In this document: positions 63,468 through 64,000 of the stretch, piece by piece
Position numbering within the stretch: the stretch's first letter is position 1
Layout: each line of letters opens with the position of its first letter
From: Planctomycetaceae bacterium
Lineage (GTDB): Bacteria; Planctomycetota; Phycisphaerae; Phycisphaerales; SM1A02
DNA: 64,000 nt
NCBI GenBank assembly: GCA_027490145.1
Contig: JAIXYQ010000010.1
Coordinates: 310,001 to 374,000 of the forward strand
Direction: 5' to 3'
Notes under the pieces: generated by a model
The model's input: only the letters and a program-made list of their open reading frames with translations
Databases searched by the model: none
Told to the model about the DNA's origin: nothing
Position numbers and translations under genes: made by a program

Positions 63468-64000
63468 ATGGGCTCGAAGCCACATCCCGAAGGTCACGAG
63501 CGGGATGACGACACGTTGTCGGAGCATGAACTGGATGCAGCCTTCGACGACCTCGCGCTCGATGGCGCATCAGCCGCGGGCGTGGCACCCATGAGCGTGC
63601 CCGCAGGGGCGAGTGGCCTGTTCCAGCCCGGTGGCGTGCGGGACCGGATCGTCGTGCTCGGTCGCCGGGGATCGGGCAAGACCGTCTTCATCACGCGCTT
63701 GTACGAAGCCCTCTGGCAGGGATGCCGGTTGGTCAATGGCCGATTCGTCCCCGAGCGCCAGGCCCAGGCCGGCGATGCCGTGCGCACGCTGAGCGCTCGG
63801 GCGCGCGAGGGGCGCCTTCATTCTGAACTCCGTCGCATGGCCATGGACCTGGATGCAGGGAAGTGGCCGGTGTCCACGCAGAGCAGCACGCTGATCGAGA
63901 TCGACATCACGCTCGATGGCCGGACGAAACTGCTCTCCGCCATGGATTACCCCGGCGAAGTCTTCCGCACCGCCTTCGCGCTCGGGGCCCAGGATGCAGC
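63468..64000 (+). CDS. Second tandem GTPase paralogue (partial, runs off the window)
   Basis: From the ATG at 63468 the reading frame stays open to the end of the window, at least 177 residues. The acidic N terminus is followed by P-loop VVLGRRGSGKTVFITRLYEA, LDAGKWPVSTQSSTLIEIDI and G3 SAMDYPGEVFRTAF. These align closely with the first GTPase: both share GKTVFxxRLYEALWxG, AxLxAGKWPxS, TLDGxTxL and DYPG. G4 and the C terminus are not in the window, and no stop is present. The relation to the first GTPase is direct paralogy by tandem duplication. Confidence 0.8.
   Translation, partial: MGSKPHPEGHERDDDTLSEHELDAAFDDLALDGASAAGVAPMSVPAGASGLFQPGGVRDRIVVLGRRGSGKTVFITRLYEALWQGCRLVNGRFVPERQAQAGDAVRTLSARAREGRLHSELRRMAMDLDAGKWPVSTQSSTLIEIDITLDGRTKLLSAMDYPGEVFRTAFALGAQDA

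Overview
The window is high-GC (by eye well above 60%), densely coded bacterial chromosome. It most likely comes from a Planctomycetota member of the Phycisphaerae type. The main pointers are two exported proteins ending in paired dockerin-like DLNGNGTVDGADLG repeats (the GC-type dockerin tail common in that group), a pseudopilin with an FTLIEVLVVIG leader, and squalene genes hpnC-hpnD-hpnE. Outer-membrane assembly genes (BamD-like, LptE-like) show a diderm envelope. I see no phage, insertion sequence, CRISPR array or rRNA. There are three tRNA genes (Phe, His, Thr).

Layout. 1-2.5 kb: a stand-alone MshEN/GspE-N protein, tRNA-Phe, an unknown basic protein, a nitrilase-family amidase and tRNA-His. 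2.6-9 kb: a plus-strand run pckA, ilvA, nadE, mutL. 9-11.1 kb: a minus-strand operon (surface protein with dockerin tail, pseudopilin, BFD-like ferredoxin) behind a complete-looking cobalamin riboswitch. 11.3-13.7 kb: an exported HEAT-type protein containing a pseudo-receiver domain, then tRNA-Thr. 13.9-18.1 kb: minus-strand dnaA, a HEAT-like exported protein, and a DegT-family protein that has lost both PLP-binding residues. 18.3-24.5 kb: GNAT enzyme, exported protein, rpmA, obgE, rluD, TPR-like protein, HAD phosphatase. 24.6-28 kb: a 1117-residue degenerate 2-oxoacid:ferredoxin oxidoreductase-like protein. 28-34.6 kb: rlmN and ispH divergent from hpnC-hpnD-hpnE-queG. 34.6-45.2 kb: a coiled-coil lipoprotein, an exported protein with a CxxxxCH motif, a sugar epimerase, a ClpP-fold-like exported protein, rmuC and a large NAD-glutamate dehydrogenase. 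45.2-50.3 kb: ribF, nrnA, a heavy-metal-binding lipoprotein and an HpnN-like RND transporter. 50.4-56 kb: a vanadium haloperoxidase with dockerin tail, pyrC, a Cys-rich repeat lipoprotein and a short uvrC. 56-60.6 kb: bamD-lptE-ftsH and a lipid kinase. 60.7-64 kb: a FliA-type sigma factor, then two tandem paralogous GTPases separated by a small membrane protein. The second GTPase runs off the window end.

How genes work together. HpnCDE make squalene from farnesyl diphosphate, IspH makes the isoprene units, and the HpnN-like RND protein may move the hopanoid product. BamD/LptE/FtsH form an envelope-quality operon. PckA, IlvA and glutamate dehydrogenase serve carbon and amino-acid metabolism.

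The most promising undescribed system is the cobalamin-riboswitch operon at about 8996-11112. It places a surface-anchored protein, a pseudopilin and a small Fe-S protein under apparent B12 control, with no recognisable TonB receptor or cobalamin synthesis gene. Second is the double GTPase/membrane-protein locus at 61988-64000. A recurring TAnnnT box 6-10 bases upstream of start codons suggests widespread leaderless transcripts.
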